Assembly (NCBI GenBank): GCA_049999805.1
Contig: JBNGIO010006370.1
Coordinates: forward strand, 491,805 to 555,804
Length of the DNA stretch: 64,000 nucleotides
Reading direction: 5' to 3'
Source: Folioceros fuciformis
Taxonomy: Eukaryota; Anthocerotophyta; Anthocerotopsida; Anthocerotales
Shown here: positions 18,792 through 28,541 of the stretch, piece by piece
Layout of the letters: every line of letters begins with the position of its first letter
Numbering within the stretch: the first letter of the stretch is position 1
Translations under genes and position numbers: made by a program
The notes under the pieces: generated by a model
What the model saw: only the letters and a program-made list of their open reading frames with translations
What the model was told of the DNA's origin: nothing
Databases searched by the model: none

Positions 18792-21443
18792 ATGGCTCAA
18801 CAGTTTTCAGAAGTAGTTCGGGTGAATGCGAGGTTGGCTGCTCCAGATCGGAGTGGCCCCACGGCTGAAATGGTGGGGAAGCTTTGTCAACTGGGGCAGA
18901 CCGTTGATGCTGTTGAAGCTCTGGGAGTTATCGTGCAGACAGGCTGTGGTGTTTCTCGATCCCTTGTACATGCTGTCCTAAAACAGTGTGTGGTGACAAG
19001 AGATTTGGTTTTGGCTCGCCGTGTTCATGCTCTGTTTGTGAAGGAGGGGTACGAGTCGGACACGTTTTTGTGCAACCACATCCTACGAATGTATGCTTCT
19101 CATGCCAGGTTGCAAGAAGCAATGCAATTGTTCACAATGGTGGCCAAACCAGATGCCTTCACATGGTCTGCCATAATTTCTGCTCATGTCAAACACGGGC
19201 AAGAAAAGATGGCCGTCCAACTGTACTATCGGATGCGTATGTCAAGTGTCAAACTGGATTGCCATGTCTTTGTAGCAGCACTTCAAGCCTGTGCTAAGGG
19301 AGGGGACTTGGAAACTGGGAAGCAGGTGCATGCTGATTTGCTGGCCAGTGCGGTTGTCCCTGATTTGTTTGTTTTCAACTGCTTGGTGGACATGTACTCA
19401 AAGTGTGGCAGCCTAGAAAAAGCTCAGAGAGTGTTTGATGAACTTGGTCAGAAAGATGTGATCACTTGGAATGTGATGATTGCAGGATATTCGCAGCAGG
19501 GAATGGGGCAGGAAGCCATTTGTACTTTCAGTACTATGCAAGACGAAGGGTTCGTTGCACCTGATTCGGTGACATTTCTGGCCGTTTTGCAGGCCTGTGC
19601 GAGTCTGGGTACTGCAGCTTTGGAGAAGGGGATGCAGCTTCATGCACAGATAACAAAATGCGGACTTCAAACAAATGTGTCTGTGGCGAATAGTTTGGTG
19701 AACATGTATGCAAAGTGCGGCAGCTTGGAAGATGCTCAAAAGATATTTGACAAGCTTCCTCACAAAGATGTGGTGACTTGGAATGCCATGATAGCAGGAT
19801 ATTGCCAACAGAACATGGGTCAGGAAGCCCTGCATCTTTATGATGATCTGCAAGCTGAAGGCTTGGTTGAACTCAATTCTGTGACGATTCTGTGCCTCCT
19901 GCAGGCCTGTGCAATTGTTGGCACCCCGGCTTTAGGAAAGGGGAAGCAGCTTCACGCAGAGATTGGAGTACGAAGGCTTTTGGCTGACGTGTTTGTGGCC
20001 AACAATTTGGTAACCATGTATACAAAGTGTGGCAGCTTAAAAGACGCTCGCACAGTGTTTGATGGACTGTGTCAAAAGAACGTGGTGACATGGAATGCCA
20101 TCATTGCAGGGTATGCGCAGGAGGGCATGGGTCAGGAAGCCCTTCGTCTCTACAGTGCTATGCAGGATGAAGCCACTGCTGCACCTAGTTCTGTGACTTT
20201 TGTGTCTGCCCTGCAGGCTTGTGCTAGTATTGGTACCCCAGCGTTGGGGAAAGGGAAACAACTGCATGCAGAGGTTGAACGGCAAGGACTCCAGGCGGAT
20301 GCTGTTGTAGGTGGCAGCCTGGTAAACATGTATGCAAAGTGTGGCAGCTTACTGGATGCTCAGAGGGTGTTTGACGGGCTTAGTCAGAGGACTATTGTGA
20401 CATGGACCGCTCTGATAGCAGGATATTCTCAGCAGGGCATGGGGCAGGAAGCTCTTCGTGTGTACAGTCTTATGCACAAAGAAGAATGTATCGTAGCACC
20501 GACTGGGGTGACGTTTGTTTGCCTACTGCACGCTTGTGCTGATGTGGCAGACTTGCGTCTTGGAAGACAGCTTCATGCACAGATTGAAGACCAAGGGATT
20601 CAAACTGATCTAGCCATCAGTTTGATAAACATGTACGCAAAGTGCGGGAGCATGGTCGATGCACAGGAGGTGTTTGATGCATTACCTCAAAGAGACGTCG
20701 TGGCCTGGAATTCTCTGATGGCAGGTTACTCTCGCCAGGGAGACAGCGAGGCGGTCTTCGACTTGCTCCAGAGAATGGAAGAAGCCGGCATACACCCTGC
20801 CTGCATCACCTTCCGTAGTGTACTATCTGCGTGCAGTCATGCGGGTCTAGTGAACAAGGGGCGAGATTACTTTGAGGCTATGAGCAAAGAATATGGGATC
20901 ATTCCCACAAGAGAACACTACACGTGCATGGTGGATCTCCTGGGTCGTGCAGGCCACCTGGGCACGGCACTAGCTTTGGTCAGGACCATGCCGGTAACAC
21001 CTGACCCTGCAGTTTGGCACACTCTGTTGGGCTCTTGTCAAAAGTGGAACAACGTGGAGGTGGCACAGCATGCTTTCAATGAAGCTGTGAAGCTCGACAA
21101 ACACGATGCGGCAGCCTACGTGTCTATGTCGAACGTGTACCTGGCTGCTGGGATGTGTGATGAGGCACAGGAAATGCAGTTGACGAGGTTAGGGATAGGC
21201 GCATGGAAGCAACCAGGCCAGACCTCGTGGACGGATATGGATGGACTGCTGCATACATTTTCAGTCGGGGACCAGACTCGTCCACAGAGCGAATGTGTAC
21301 ACGTAAGGCTTAGCAAAATGGTTTGTTCCTTGCAGAAAGACGCTGCAGTGGGCGTGTTTGAAGATGCGCATGACCCCAACGTAATAAGAATGAAGCCCAA
21401 ACACATGACACTCTGGACACGTATGTGCGCAACAAGCATCTAG
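18792..21443 (+). CDS. PLS-class pentatricopeptide repeat protein, E/E+ type, six S motifs (PPR-B)
   Basis: This is an 883-residue intronless ORF. After a short N-terminus it has six S motifs with intervening P and L motifs, starting with a DTFLCNHILRMYASHARL unit also found in PPR-A and (altered) in PPR-C. It ends with E motifs (HYTCMVDLLGRAGHLGTAL), then WKQPGQTSWTD and an E+ like stretch (HTFSVGDQTRPQSE). The following 40 or so residues do not resemble a DYW domain. Lacking its own deaminase, such a protein would need to recruit a DYW protein in trans if it acts in editing. The N-terminus is shorter than in its neighbours and has no convincing transit peptide from this Met; an upstream in-frame exon was not found. 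The family call is certain; target and organelle are not known. Confidence 0.9.
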   Translation: MAQQFSEVVRVNARLAAPDRSGPTAEMVGKLCQLGQTVDAVEALGVIVQTGCGVSRSLVHAVLKQCVVTRDLVLARRVHALFVKEGYESDTFLCNHILRMYASHARLQEAMQLFTMVAKPDAFTWSAIISAHVKHGQEKMAVQLYYRMRMSSVKLDCHVFVAALQACAKGGDLETGKQVHADLLASAVVPDLFVFNCLVDMYSKCGSLEKAQRVFDELGQKDVITWNVMIAGYSQQGMGQEAICTFSTMQDEGFVAPDSVTFLAVLQACASLGTAALEKGMQLHAQITKCGLQTNVSVANSLVNMYAKCGSLEDAQKIFDKLPHKDVVTWNAMIAGYCQQNMGQEALHLYDDLQAEGLVELNSVTILCLLQACAIVGTPALGKGKQLHAEIGVRRLLADVFVANNLVTMYTKCGSLKDARTVFDGLCQKNVVTWNAIIAGYAQEGMGQEALRLYSAMQDEATAAPSSVTFVSALQACASIGTPALGKGKQLHAEVERQGLQADAVVGGSLVNMYAKCGSLLDAQRVFDGLSQRTIVTWTALIAGYSQQGMGQEALRVYSLMHKEECIVAPTGVTFVCLLHACADVADLRLGRQLHAQIEDQGIQTDLAISLINMYAKCGSMVDAQEVFDALPQRDVVAWNSLMAGYSRQGDSEAVFDLLQRMEEAGIHPACITFRSVLSACSHAGLVNKGRDYFEAMSKEYGIIPTREHYTCMVDLLGRAGHLGTALALVRTMPVTPDPAVWHTLLGSCQKWNNVEVAQHAFNEAVKLDKHDAAAYVSMSNVYLAAGMCDEAQEMQLTRLGIGAWKQPGQTSWTDMDGLLHTFSVGDQTRPQSECVHVRLSKMVCSLQKDAAVGVFEDAHDPNVIRMKPKHMTLWTRMCATSI

Positions 21444-21499
21444 ACACGCCTGCAAAAACCGAGCTTCCTGCTCAGCACCAGATACTCCCTCCTTTCTTC

Positions 21500-21640
21500 A
21501 CTCTGGAAAGTATTTGCTGGTCATCACCAACCAGGAAACTGTGCACCAGTCCATCCTCATTTGTTCACCAGCTCAAACCCGGCTGCTTGGATGCCTTGAT
21601 TCGTTTCCTGGTCTCCTGCAGCCTCGGTGCACCCTCCGCA
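21500..21640 (-). pseudogene. Antisense relic of a PPR C-terminal E/E+ region
   Basis: Read on the minus strand, the spacer between PPR-B and PPR-C encodes ETRKRIKASKQPGLSW, then TGA, then TNEDGLVHSFLVGDDQ. This matches the C-terminal block of PPR-A and PPR-C (WKQPGQSWWTD and GLVHSFLVGD) with the second Trp of SWW changed to a stop. No PPR modules remain upstream on that strand. It is a remnant of a fourth gene that lay in the opposite orientation. Confidence 0.75.
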
Positions 21641-21910
21641 TCTGGGCACCATTGTGTATGTCGGACTATCAACAGGTAGAGAGAGGATGAACCCATCTAC
21701 CACACCATAGGGCGGCATGGGGCGAGCCGAGGTCACATAAGCTGGAGGATCGATGAACCGTCCCTGATGTCAGTCACATGGAGCGCAGGAAACGAAAGCA
21801 CATGGCAACAATTCACCTGCCATGGTATCCTTCCAATGTGGTTGCAAGGTCGATGGTCTTCTAGAAAATGCAAATCCGGTGGGTGCTCCTTGCATCCACA
21901 GGCTTAGCGC

Positions 21911-24900
21911 GTGCCCCTGCAAGCAATGGCTGTTCCGAGAGTGGCAATCGGGTCACGCAAAGGGGAGGAAGGCACGTTGTGGGGACACTTTTCCTGGACA
22001 CAAGAATGCGGTGGCTGCACGGGTCATGTTCTGGGAGGATGGTCTGTTGGTCTGAATTCCAAGAACCAACGGTTTGGGCAGAGGCAGCTGGGCAGAAAGC
22101 CAGCCCGTGCAAGAGGATGCCTGACCGGCGAAGACTGTAGCCGTCAATCGACTCTCTTGCGGTCCAGGCAGTCCCGAGGGGCCCTCTGGTTAAACAAATC
22201 TTTAAAGCCAGCTTGCGTGGCTGCGGAGCTTGCTGCTCTGGATGATTCTGAGCTTTGCAGGCTTGCAGATGATGATAAGAGCGTGACAGTTGAAACTGTT
22301 AGGAAGCTCTGTGGAAATGGCCGCGTCGCTGCGGCCGTTGAGGCTTTGGAGGTTCTGGTGGAGTTAAAACGTCGTATTCCCAGGTCTCTCTTATATGCTG
22401 TTCTGAAGAAGTGTGCAGGGAAGAAAGATGTTGTTCTGGGCAGCCGTGTCCATGCATTGGTGATGAAAAAGGGATTCCAGTCAGACACGTTCCTGGGCTT
22501 CCACATCCTCCGGATGTATGCGTCTCATGGCAAGTTGCAAGACGCGATGGAGGTGTTTGGAGCCGTTTCCAAACCGGATGCCTTCATGTGGTCTGCCATA
22601 ATATCTGCACATGTCAAGCATGGGAAAGACAAGCAGGCCATAGAGCTGTACTTTCGGATGCGCAGGACTGGTGTGAAGGGAGATGGGCATGTGTATGTGG
22701 CAGCTCTGCAGGCTTGTGCGAGGGCATCGGACTTGCAGTCTGGGGAGCAGGTGCATGCTGATGTGTTGACTAGTGGCCTTCAGCCTGATTTGTTTGTGTG
22801 TAACTGCTTGGTGAGCATGTATGCAAAGTGTGGCAGCTTGGAGAAAGCTCAGCAGGTGTTCGATGGCCTTGGTCATAGAGATGTCGTGACCTGGAATGCT
22901 CTGATTGCAGGCTATTCCCAGCAAGGTATGGGGGAGAAAGCCCTTCGCCTATACAGTGTGATGCAAGAGGAAGGCGTGATTGTACCCAATTCCTTGACAT
23001 TCGTGTGCCTCCTGCAAGCATGTGCAAATGTGGGCACTCGAGCTTTGCAGACAGGGAAGCATCTTCATGCACAAGTCAGGGAACGACGACATCAAGCTGA
23101 TGTCTCCGTGGCCAATAGTTTGGTGAGCATGTATGCAAAATGTGGCAGCTTGCAAGATGCTCAGAGGGTGTTTGATGGGCTTGGCCACAAGGATGTGGTG
23201 GCCTGGAATGCCATGATAGCAGGGTATTCCCAGCAAGGTATGGGACAGAAAGCCCTTCGACTCTACAGTGCTATGCAAGAACAAGGAGGCATGGCGTCAC
23301 CCAATTCCGTCACATTTGTGTGCTTGTTGCAGGCATGTGCAAGTGTGGGCACCCCCGCATTGGAGAAGGGGAGGCATGTTCATGTGCAAATAAAAGAACG
23401 AGGTCATGAAGGTGATGCGTTTGTAGCCAGCAGTTTGGTGAACATGTATGCAAAGTGTGGCAGCTTAGAGGACGCTCAAAAAGTGTTTGATGGATGTGGC
23501 GAAAAAAATGTGGTGATGTGGACTGCCATGATAGCAGGCTATTCCCAGAAGGGTCTCGGGCACGAAGCGCTTCATCTCTATAATGCTATGCAAGAGGGAG
23601 GTATGGCTGTACCCAATTCTGTGACATTTGTGTGCCTCCTGCAGGCTTGTGCAAGTATAGGCACCACGGCCCTGGAGAAGGGCAGGCTTCTCCATTTGCA
23701 AATTAGAGAGCAAGGACATGAAGGTGATGTCTTCGTGGCCAACAGTTTGGTGAACATGTATGCAAAGTGTGGCAGCTTGGGAGACGCTCAAAGAGTGTTT
23801 GACGCGCTTGGTCAGAAAGATGTGGTGACGTGGACTGCCATGATAGCGGGATATTCCCAGCAGGGGATGGGCCAGGAAGCCCTGTCTCTCTACAATGCTA
23901 TGCAGCAAGAAGGCATGGCTGTTCCAAATTCTATCACCTTTGTGTGCCTCCTGCAAGCATGTGCAAGTGTGGGCACTTCAGCGTTGGAGATGGGGAAGCA
24001 CCTTCATGCAAAAATTAAAGATCAAAGTGATGTAGTTGATGTATTTGTAGCCAACAGTTTGGTGAACATGTATGCGAAGTGTGGCAGTCTACAGGATGCT
24101 CAAAGTGTGTTCGATAGACTTGGTGTAAGAGATGTGGTGACCTGGACTGTTATGATAGCTGGGTATTCCCAGCAGGGTATGGGGCAGGAAGCGCTTCATC
24201 TTTACAGTGCCATGCAAAACGAAGGCATGGCCGCACCTGATTCAGTGACCTATGTTTGCCTCCTGCAGGCCTGTGCAAGTGTGGGTACTCCAGCTTTGGA
24301 GATGGGAAAGCTGCTTCATGCGGAAATCAGAGAAGGAGGACATGAAGCTGATGTTTTTGTAGCCAACAGTTTGGTGACCATGTATGCAAAGTGTGGCAGC
24401 CTACAAACTGCACAGAGAGTGTTTGACCGGCTTGGTAAAAAAGACGTGGTGACGTGGACTGCCATGATAGCAGGGTATTCCCAGCTGGGCAAGGGCCAGG
24501 AAGCTCTTCGTATCTTCAGCGCTATGCAAGAAGGAGGCATGGCTGTACCCGATTCTGTAACCTTTGTGTGCCTCCTGCAGGCGTGTGCAAGTGTAGGCGC
24601 CCAGGCTTTGGCTGAGGGGAAGCAACTCCATGCACAGATTAAAGAAGGAGGGCACGAAGCTGATGTGTTTGTGGCCAACAGTTTGGTCAGCATGTATGCA
24701 AAGTGTGGCAGCTTGGAAGATGCACAGAACGTGTTCGATGGACTTGTTCAACGAGATGTGGTTACCTGGACTGCCATGATCGCAGGGTATGCTCAGCAGG
24801 GCATGGGACAGGGAGCCCTTAATCTCTACAGTGCTATGCAGGCAGAGGGTGTTGCAGTTCCTGATTCTGTAACCTTTATTTGCCTCATGCAGGCATGCGC

Positions 24901-25696
24901 AAATGTGGCAGCTTTGAATCTGGGAAGGCAGCTACATGCCCAGATTGTGCAACAAGGCCTTCAGGCTGATGTAGTTATAGCTGGAAGTTTGATAAATATG
25001 TACGGGAAGTCCGGCAGCACGGTCGATGCACAGCAGGTGTTTGATGCATTGCCTAACAGAGACATTGTCGCCTGGAATGCATTAATTGCAGGCTACACCA
25101 TTCAAGGGCAGAGTGAAATGGTCTTCAACTTGGTCCAGAGGATGAAAGACTGTGGCACACAGCCAGACAGCGTCACGCTGCTCAGTGTACTCACAGTATG
25201 CAGTCATGCCGGTCTGGTGAACAAGGGGCGGGAGCATTTTGAGGCTATGAGCAGAGAATACAGCGTTGCTCCCACCGAGGACCACTACACATGCATGGTG
25301 GATCTCCTATGTCGGTCGGGACAACTGGATGACGCTCTGGCCTTAGTCAGGACAATGCCTCTACTCCCAACTGCCGCAGTTTGGCACACTCTGTTGGCTG
25401 CTTCTCGAAAGTGGGGCAAGGTTGAGGTGGGACGCCATGCGTTCGACGAAGCAGTGAAGTTAGACGACAAAGACGCCGTGGCATACGTGCTCATGTCCAA
25501 CATATACACCGGCTCCCAGATGTGGGAACAGGCACAGGAGGTACAGGTGAGGAGAACTAGAATCGGGGCATGGAAGCAACCAGGTCAGAGCTGGTGGACA
25601 GACGATGAAGGACTGGTGCATAGTTTCTTGGTCGGGGATGAACAGCATAATCCTCACAGTCGAGCAAAGTCGCAACAAAGAATGTCCCGAACTTGA
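21911..25696 (+). CDS. PLS-class pentatricopeptide repeat protein, E-type, nine S motifs (PPR-C)
   Basis: This is a 1261-residue intronless ORF, the close paralogue of PPR-A. A non-repeat N-terminus of about 150 residues carries an ALWLNKSLKPACVAAELAAL block also seen in PPR-A (VLWLNSLHKPAWVDAQLAAL). Nine S motifs follow, each with P and L motifs. From the fourth to the eighth module the P motif reads VVTWTAMIAGYSQ rather than VVTWNAMIAGYSQ, changing the base-reading fifth residue from Asn to Thr. The C-terminus has the E motifs and WKQPGQSWWTD, GLVHSFLVGDEQ, then ends; there is no DYW domain. The start at 21911 is the first Met of the open frame; a signal for mitochondria or plastids is not obvious. 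RNA target and role (editing, stability or splicing of organelle transcripts) are inferred from the family only. Confidence 0.9.
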   Translation: MPLQAMAVPRVAIGSRKGEEGTLWGHFSWTQECGGCTGHVLGGWSVGLNSKNQRFGQRQLGRKPARARGCLTGEDCSRQSTLLRSRQSRGALWLNKSLKPACVAAELAALDDSELCRLADDDKSVTVETVRKLCGNGRVAAAVEALEVLVELKRRIPRSLLYAVLKKCAGKKDVVLGSRVHALVMKKGFQSDTFLGFHILRMYASHGKLQDAMEVFGAVSKPDAFMWSAIISAHVKHGKDKQAIELYFRMRRTGVKGDGHVYVAALQACARASDLQSGEQVHADVLTSGLQPDLFVCNCLVSMYAKCGSLEKAQQVFDGLGHRDVVTWNALIAGYSQQGMGEKALRLYSVMQEEGVIVPNSLTFVCLLQACANVGTRALQTGKHLHAQVRERRHQADVSVANSLVSMYAKCGSLQDAQRVFDGLGHKDVVAWNAMIAGYSQQGMGQKALRLYSAMQEQGGMASPNSVTFVCLLQACASVGTPALEKGRHVHVQIKERGHEGDAFVASSLVNMYAKCGSLEDAQKVFDGCGEKNVVMWTAMIAGYSQKGLGHEALHLYNAMQEGGMAVPNSVTFVCLLQACASIGTTALEKGRLLHLQIREQGHEGDVFVANSLVNMYAKCGSLGDAQRVFDALGQKDVVTWTAMIAGYSQQGMGQEALSLYNAMQQEGMAVPNSITFVCLLQACASVGTSALEMGKHLHAKIKDQSDVVDVFVANSLVNMYAKCGSLQDAQSVFDRLGVRDVVTWTVMIAGYSQQGMGQEALHLYSAMQNEGMAAPDSVTYVCLLQACASVGTPALEMGKLLHAEIREGGHEADVFVANSLVTMYAKCGSLQTAQRVFDRLGKKDVVTWTAMIAGYSQLGKGQEALRIFSAMQEGGMAVPDSVTFVCLLQACASVGAQALAEGKQLHAQIKEGGHEADVFVANSLVSMYAKCGSLEDAQNVFDGLVQRDVVTWTAMIAGYAQQGMGQGALNLYSAMQAEGVAVPDSVTFICLMQACANVAALNLGRQLHAQIVQQGLQADVVIAGSLINMYGKSGSTVDAQQVFDALPNRDIVAWNALIAGYTIQGQSEMVFNLVQRMKDCGTQPDSVTLLSVLTVCSHAGLVNKGREHFEAMSREYSVAPTEDHYTCMVDLLCRSGQLDDALALVRTMPLLPTAAVWHTLLAASRKWGKVEVGRHAFDEAVKLDDKDAVAYVLMSNIYTGSQMWEQAQEVQVRRTRIGAWKQPGQSWWTDDEGLVHSFLVGDEQHNPHSRAKSQQRMSRT

Positions 25697-26199
25697 GGAA
25701 GAAGGACGTGTGCCATATTTCCACTCATAACTTGCACGCATGCCCAATGTTACAAAGCCTGGCCCTTCCCCGCAAATCTCTTCCACTGACCGAGACAAGA
25801 ATGTGAAAGGCAACCGTGGGCTCAGGACCTCGCTATCTTCACCCTCCTACGGAGGCTGGAAATCCAAACGCCTGGTTTGAGATGTCTGCTTCACGCTTCA
25901 AAGTTCACTGCCGAAATCCATGACTGTTACCTGCCTGTGTCTCCTTACGGCGTTTCTTGTAACTGACTGCGACCAGATATGATTCTCTTGGCCGTTAGCA
26001 GATTTCTTTATTGTGGTGAAGCAATGAAAGATGAAACTAGGCAACAAAGATCAGCTCTGTGTTCATACCCACAACAACTCCCAGGCAACCGTAGTGTGAT
26101 CAAGGGGTAACTACACTTCAATATATGTAATTTGTCTTCACAAGCGAATATTCTACGGGTCTCATTTACATTCGCACATATCCATATGCAGTAGCAGTT

Positions 26200-26455
26200 G
26201 TTGACCAGAAGAGATGCATTTCTTTTAGATAAACAAGATAGAAAATCCATCAACCCCTAAAGAGAATAATTGTTGACAAGAAGATATTCATTTATTTTAG
26301 AAAAACAAGGTGGAAAATCCATTTACCCCCTAAAGAGAGAATAGTTGTTGACAAGAATAGATTCATTTATTTTAGGAAAAAAAAGATGAAAAACCATCTT
26401 CCCCTAAAGAGAATAGTTTTTGACAAGAAGAGATCCATTTGTTTTAGAAAAACAG
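26200..26455 (+). repeat. Minisatellite, about 70-bp unit, three to four copies, with an outlying copy
   Basis: The unit contains CATTTATTTTAGAAAAACAA, a GGAAAATCCATTTACCCC-like block and AAAGAGAATAGTTGTTGACA. A single diverged unit also occurs at about 27205-27275, inside the neighbouring transposon-like region. Confidence 0.75.
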
Positions 26456-26489
26456 GTTTTTTACAGGGCTTCTTAGGCTCGTATTCGCT

Positions 26490-27080
26490 CTTATTCAAGT
26501 AAAGGAGCTGGCTCTTGGCTTTTGGCTCGACCTTGCATCTAGGCATTTCGAATCGCACCAACAACTTTCGCCACTGCAATTAGGCCTTCGAATCGCACCA
26601 ACAACTTTCGTGACTACAAGTGGGCCAAACCTTATTAGGTTTGTGTCACTTTATGTGGTTGTTACCAATGCTTCTAGGGATTCAATTTGCGAGCACATTG
26701 TCATCAACCTCCTTGGATGGGTGGCGAAGGGTTGTGTATGCGCCAAAGTCCATGTGTATTCTCCTCTAAAGATGGGCATATTTTCATCCCTCTTGCTATT
26801 GACACTATCCCTCTTGCTATATCCCACGGACAAGGACTTTTCACGGTTCATCAAAGAGCGTGAAAAGGTTTATTAGAGTCATAGAAATAGTGTTCTTCCT
26901 CTTTCCTTTGTGGTAGTCTTCTTTTGACAACACATATCCATTGCTTTCCAAAGAGCATGGGCCAATGTGGTTTTTAAAACAGCAACAAGTGCAGATCAAG
27001 CAGCTTCTTTAGCATAGGTGGTAGGCAGGCTTTTTGTTATTCCACATCGTAACATTTTGGGACTAATAATAATTTTTGAG
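26490..27080 (+). mobile_element. Copy of the dispersed coding-derived repeat
   Basis: It shares its left block with 13096 onward and its right block with 3200-3600. It contains a 33-35-bp local duplication (CTTCGAATCGCACCAACAAC twice, near 26546 and 26587). The frame encodes CEHIVINLLGWVAKG and is broken by stops. Confidence 0.5.
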
Positions 27081-27289
27081 AATGATGTTCAAAGGGGCTA
27101 ATACCCCTTTTTGGCCTTTGGCTAAACTCAAGTTGGGTCCTCCTATCTTTTTCCATCTCTTTTCCAATTATAGAAAATAAAATTAATTTGGTTGAAAGAA
27201 AATAGTTGTTAGTAAGACGAAATCCATTTATTTTATAAAAACAAGATTAAAAAACCCATCTACTCCTAAAGAAGGAGATAAATCACAAT

Positions 27290-27600
27290 TGGGACCTTAA
27301 GGAGTTAAGTAGAATGACTACCAATAGCACCTGAAATTGTTTGTAGAGAAAAAGGGTTTAGCACCTAAAATTGTTCGTAGAGAAAAAGGGTTTAGCTACC
27401 AGTGGAGTTGTTAATGTTACCTCTTTTGCTAATGATATCGTCTTGTTTTGGGCCAATGATATGTCTTATATTTTGGGCACTGGCAAACACTTGAAACCCT
27501 ATAATACATGAAAGAAGAAGACCAAGCTCATTTTTTCCAAGACTTCAAAAAAACTTGGAAGATGCCTTGCACATGTCGGGTTTAGGGTTGATTCAAATGA
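27290..27600 (+). mobile_element. Possible retroelement fragment (reverse-transcriptase-like)
   Basis: The translation around 27395-27555 includes VVNVTSFANDIVLFWANDMS and later KTKLIFSK, which resembles the FADDIVLF and KTK segments of LINE-type reverse transcriptases, with the YADD-like Asp replaced by Asn and a stop in between. The same DNA recurs in part at about 31310-31545 (GGTCTAGCTACCATTGGAGT against GGTTTAGCTACCAGTGGAGT). The match is short. Confidence 0.3.
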
Positions 27601-28541
27601 AAGACTATATTGCAAAGATAAGAACCCATCACATGGAACTCAAATCCATGGCTCATGTACAAGATCATTCGGTAACTAGCCACCGCCCAACGCCCAACCC
27701 AAGGTTGACTAGACAACGCCCAAGTTAGACCAATCAAAGTCATGGACCAAAGATTACAACTCCATGTAACAAGTTCCCATGTAGCAAAACATGGGTCCAT
27801 ATATGCTATGGTGAAATAAAATTGTCTACATGTAGATATTTATTAAATGCACGCAATTGATTGGAATGGTGAGCAAGACTTATAACACTATCAAGCTAAC
27901 CTGAAACGGACCTTCTCGACCACCTGGCGCTCCAGTCGCAATGGGAGCGGATTTATTAGATGCACAACACAAGGTGCCTGCATTTTCTCATATTCGAAGG
28001 GACATAATCGCATAACAAGACAAAGCTTGTTAGGCTAGCTCCGCCTAGCGGTGCTTGACAAGTGTGCCGCACGCAGGTTCCAACCAAAGACTAGCTTGTA
28101 AGACAGCTCCAGCTATGAACTCTGCTGCACACAAGAAATGTGTGTCAGGCTCCCCTTGGTCTAGAACAAATCAAGGCGCAAGCTGCGGTAGCTTGCACTG
28201 CAACTGCTGGGCTGCAAAACTGCCTTTCTAGAGAGACTACAAGGGATTTGTGCAGATAGTCTGCAAAATTTGCTCCAGGGTACTTACTAACGGATTCGAC
28301 TTGGGCAGATGTGGCTCCAAAAATTTCTTACAGCCCCAGCCAACTGTTTCTGCTTTCAGCATCCTTTGCCGAGGCTATATCATACAGGACTCGTTACCAA
28401 CTTTGATGCAAGAGTAAATCTGCGCTTCAGTTACTGGGGTTCAAAAAGGTACCAAGACAAAAAGTCCATCGTGCTGGTCAATTGTCTTCCAAATGAAGCA
28501 TGTCGTTCCAAGGGGGTAGGTAGGTTGTGACTGCAACATCT

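Larger units (their letters stand above)
25697..28541. other. Repeat-rich intergenic region
   Basis: No intact gene is supported. It holds a roughly 70-bp minisatellite (26200-26455), a copy of the dispersed repeat (26490-27080), a reverse-transcriptase-like fragment of low confidence (27290-27600) and, at the right end, the probable 3' UTR of the MTV1-like gene. Confidence 0.5.
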
